Source of the DNA: Leptospiraceae bacterium
GTDB taxonomy: Bacteria; Spirochaetota; Leptospiria; Turneriellales; Turneriellaceae
Assembly: GCA_016788945.1 (NCBI GenBank)
Contig: JAEUSA010000337.1
Span: 1 to 7,313 of the forward strand
Direction of reading: 5' to 3'
DNA: 7,313 bases
Shown: positions 7,022-7,313 of the stretch, one piece after another
Layout of the letters: each line of letters begins with the position of its first letter
How positions within the stretch are numbered: the stretch's first letter is position 1
Notes under the pieces: generated by a model
What the model saw: only the letters and a program-made list of their open reading frames with translations
What the model was told of the DNA's origin: nothing
The model's database searches: none
Program-made: the position numbers and the translations under genes

Positions 7022-7313
7022 ATGGAATTCGAAACAGAACAAAAAAAAGTCCTCGAAGAAATCTTTGCCGAAGCTTATGCGAAGGGGCATAAAGCGGCAG
7101 CAGTTCAAAGCGCTGCCCCGGAAAACGGGGTCAGCGTATACGGCACACCGCTTGCCGATCTCTGCAAAGAAGAGGTGTGGAAGTACGAAGACCACGGCCT
7201 CGATATCTGGGATACACTGATGCGCCATGCGGGCGGCAATGAGTTTCCGCAGGGCGGCGACTTATTTCGCTTCAAATTTCACGGCCTGTTCTACGTCGCA
7301 CCGGCGCAAGACT
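7022..7313 (+). CDS. nirA: NirA-type assimilatory nitrite reductase, first 97 codons (3' end outside window)
   Basis: The open frame continues past the right edge. Around residues 52-97 the protein reads V-W-K-Y-E-D-H-G-L-D-I-W-D-T-L, then G-G-D-L-F-R-F-K-F-H-G-L-F-Y and V-A-P-A-Q-D. This matches the N-terminal region of ferredoxin-type nitrite reductases and the first nitrite/sulphite reductase half-domain, where a D-L-F-R-F-K-W-H-G-L-Y pattern is usual. Such enzymes reduce nitrite to ammonium in the cytoplasm with a siroheme and a [4Fe-4S] cluster. Those ligands lie in the C-terminal half and are not visible here. A sulphite reductase is the main alternative; the 14-nt distance to the nitrate transporter favours nitrite. 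The ATG follows GGGG (7013-7016, 5 nt spacer), a modest ribosome site. The first ~35 residues are charged and low in conservation. Confidence 0.82.
   Translation, partial: MEFETEQKKVLEEIFAEAYAKGHKAAAVQSAAPENGVSVYGTPLADLCKEEVWKYEDHGLDIWDTLMRHAGGNEFPQGGDLFRFKFHGLFYVAPAQD

Overview
The window carries a compact nitrate-assimilation locus of a bacterium. Two divergent transcription units share a 208-bp control region (5597-5804). The minus-strand unit, in transcription order, is: a fused four-cluster ferredoxin / DmsC-type membrane protein (5596-3887), a cytoplasmic molybdopterin nitrate reductase (3900-1699), a fused MoaC-MogA/MoaB cofactor-synthesis enzyme (1651-734), and the first 239 codons of moeA (717-1, running off the left edge). 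The plus-strand unit is a NarK/NRT2-type nitrate transporter (5805-7007) followed after 14 nt by the start of a NirA-type nitrite reductase (7022 to the right edge).

Read together, the genes form a pathway. NarK imports nitrate. The molybdoenzyme reduces it to nitrite in the cytoplasm, apparently taking electrons from the membrane through the fused Fe-S/anchor protein. The siroheme-type nitrite reductase would take nitrite to ammonium. MoaC-MogA and MoeA make and finish the molybdenum cofactor that the nitrate reductase needs. The catalytic subunit has no Tat signal, and a NirA-type enzyme is present instead of a periplasmic nitrite reductase. Both facts favour assimilation over respiration.

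The control region has one very clear element, a perfect 16-bp palindrome (CTTGACTTAAGTCAAG, 5747-5762). It fits the TTG-N8-CAA half-site layout of Crp/Fnr-superfamily operators. A possible extended -10 for the minus-strand unit lies next to it, and the untranslated leader of that unit can form three small hairpins.

The organism cannot be fixed from the sequence alone. It is a moderately GC-rich bacterium that uses GTG starts freely. I see no tRNA, rRNA, CRISPR array, insertion sequence or other sign of recent transfer. No wholly new system is evident. The least ordinary part is the pairing of an assimilatory-type nitrate reductase with a quinol-oxidising DmsBC-like membrane module.
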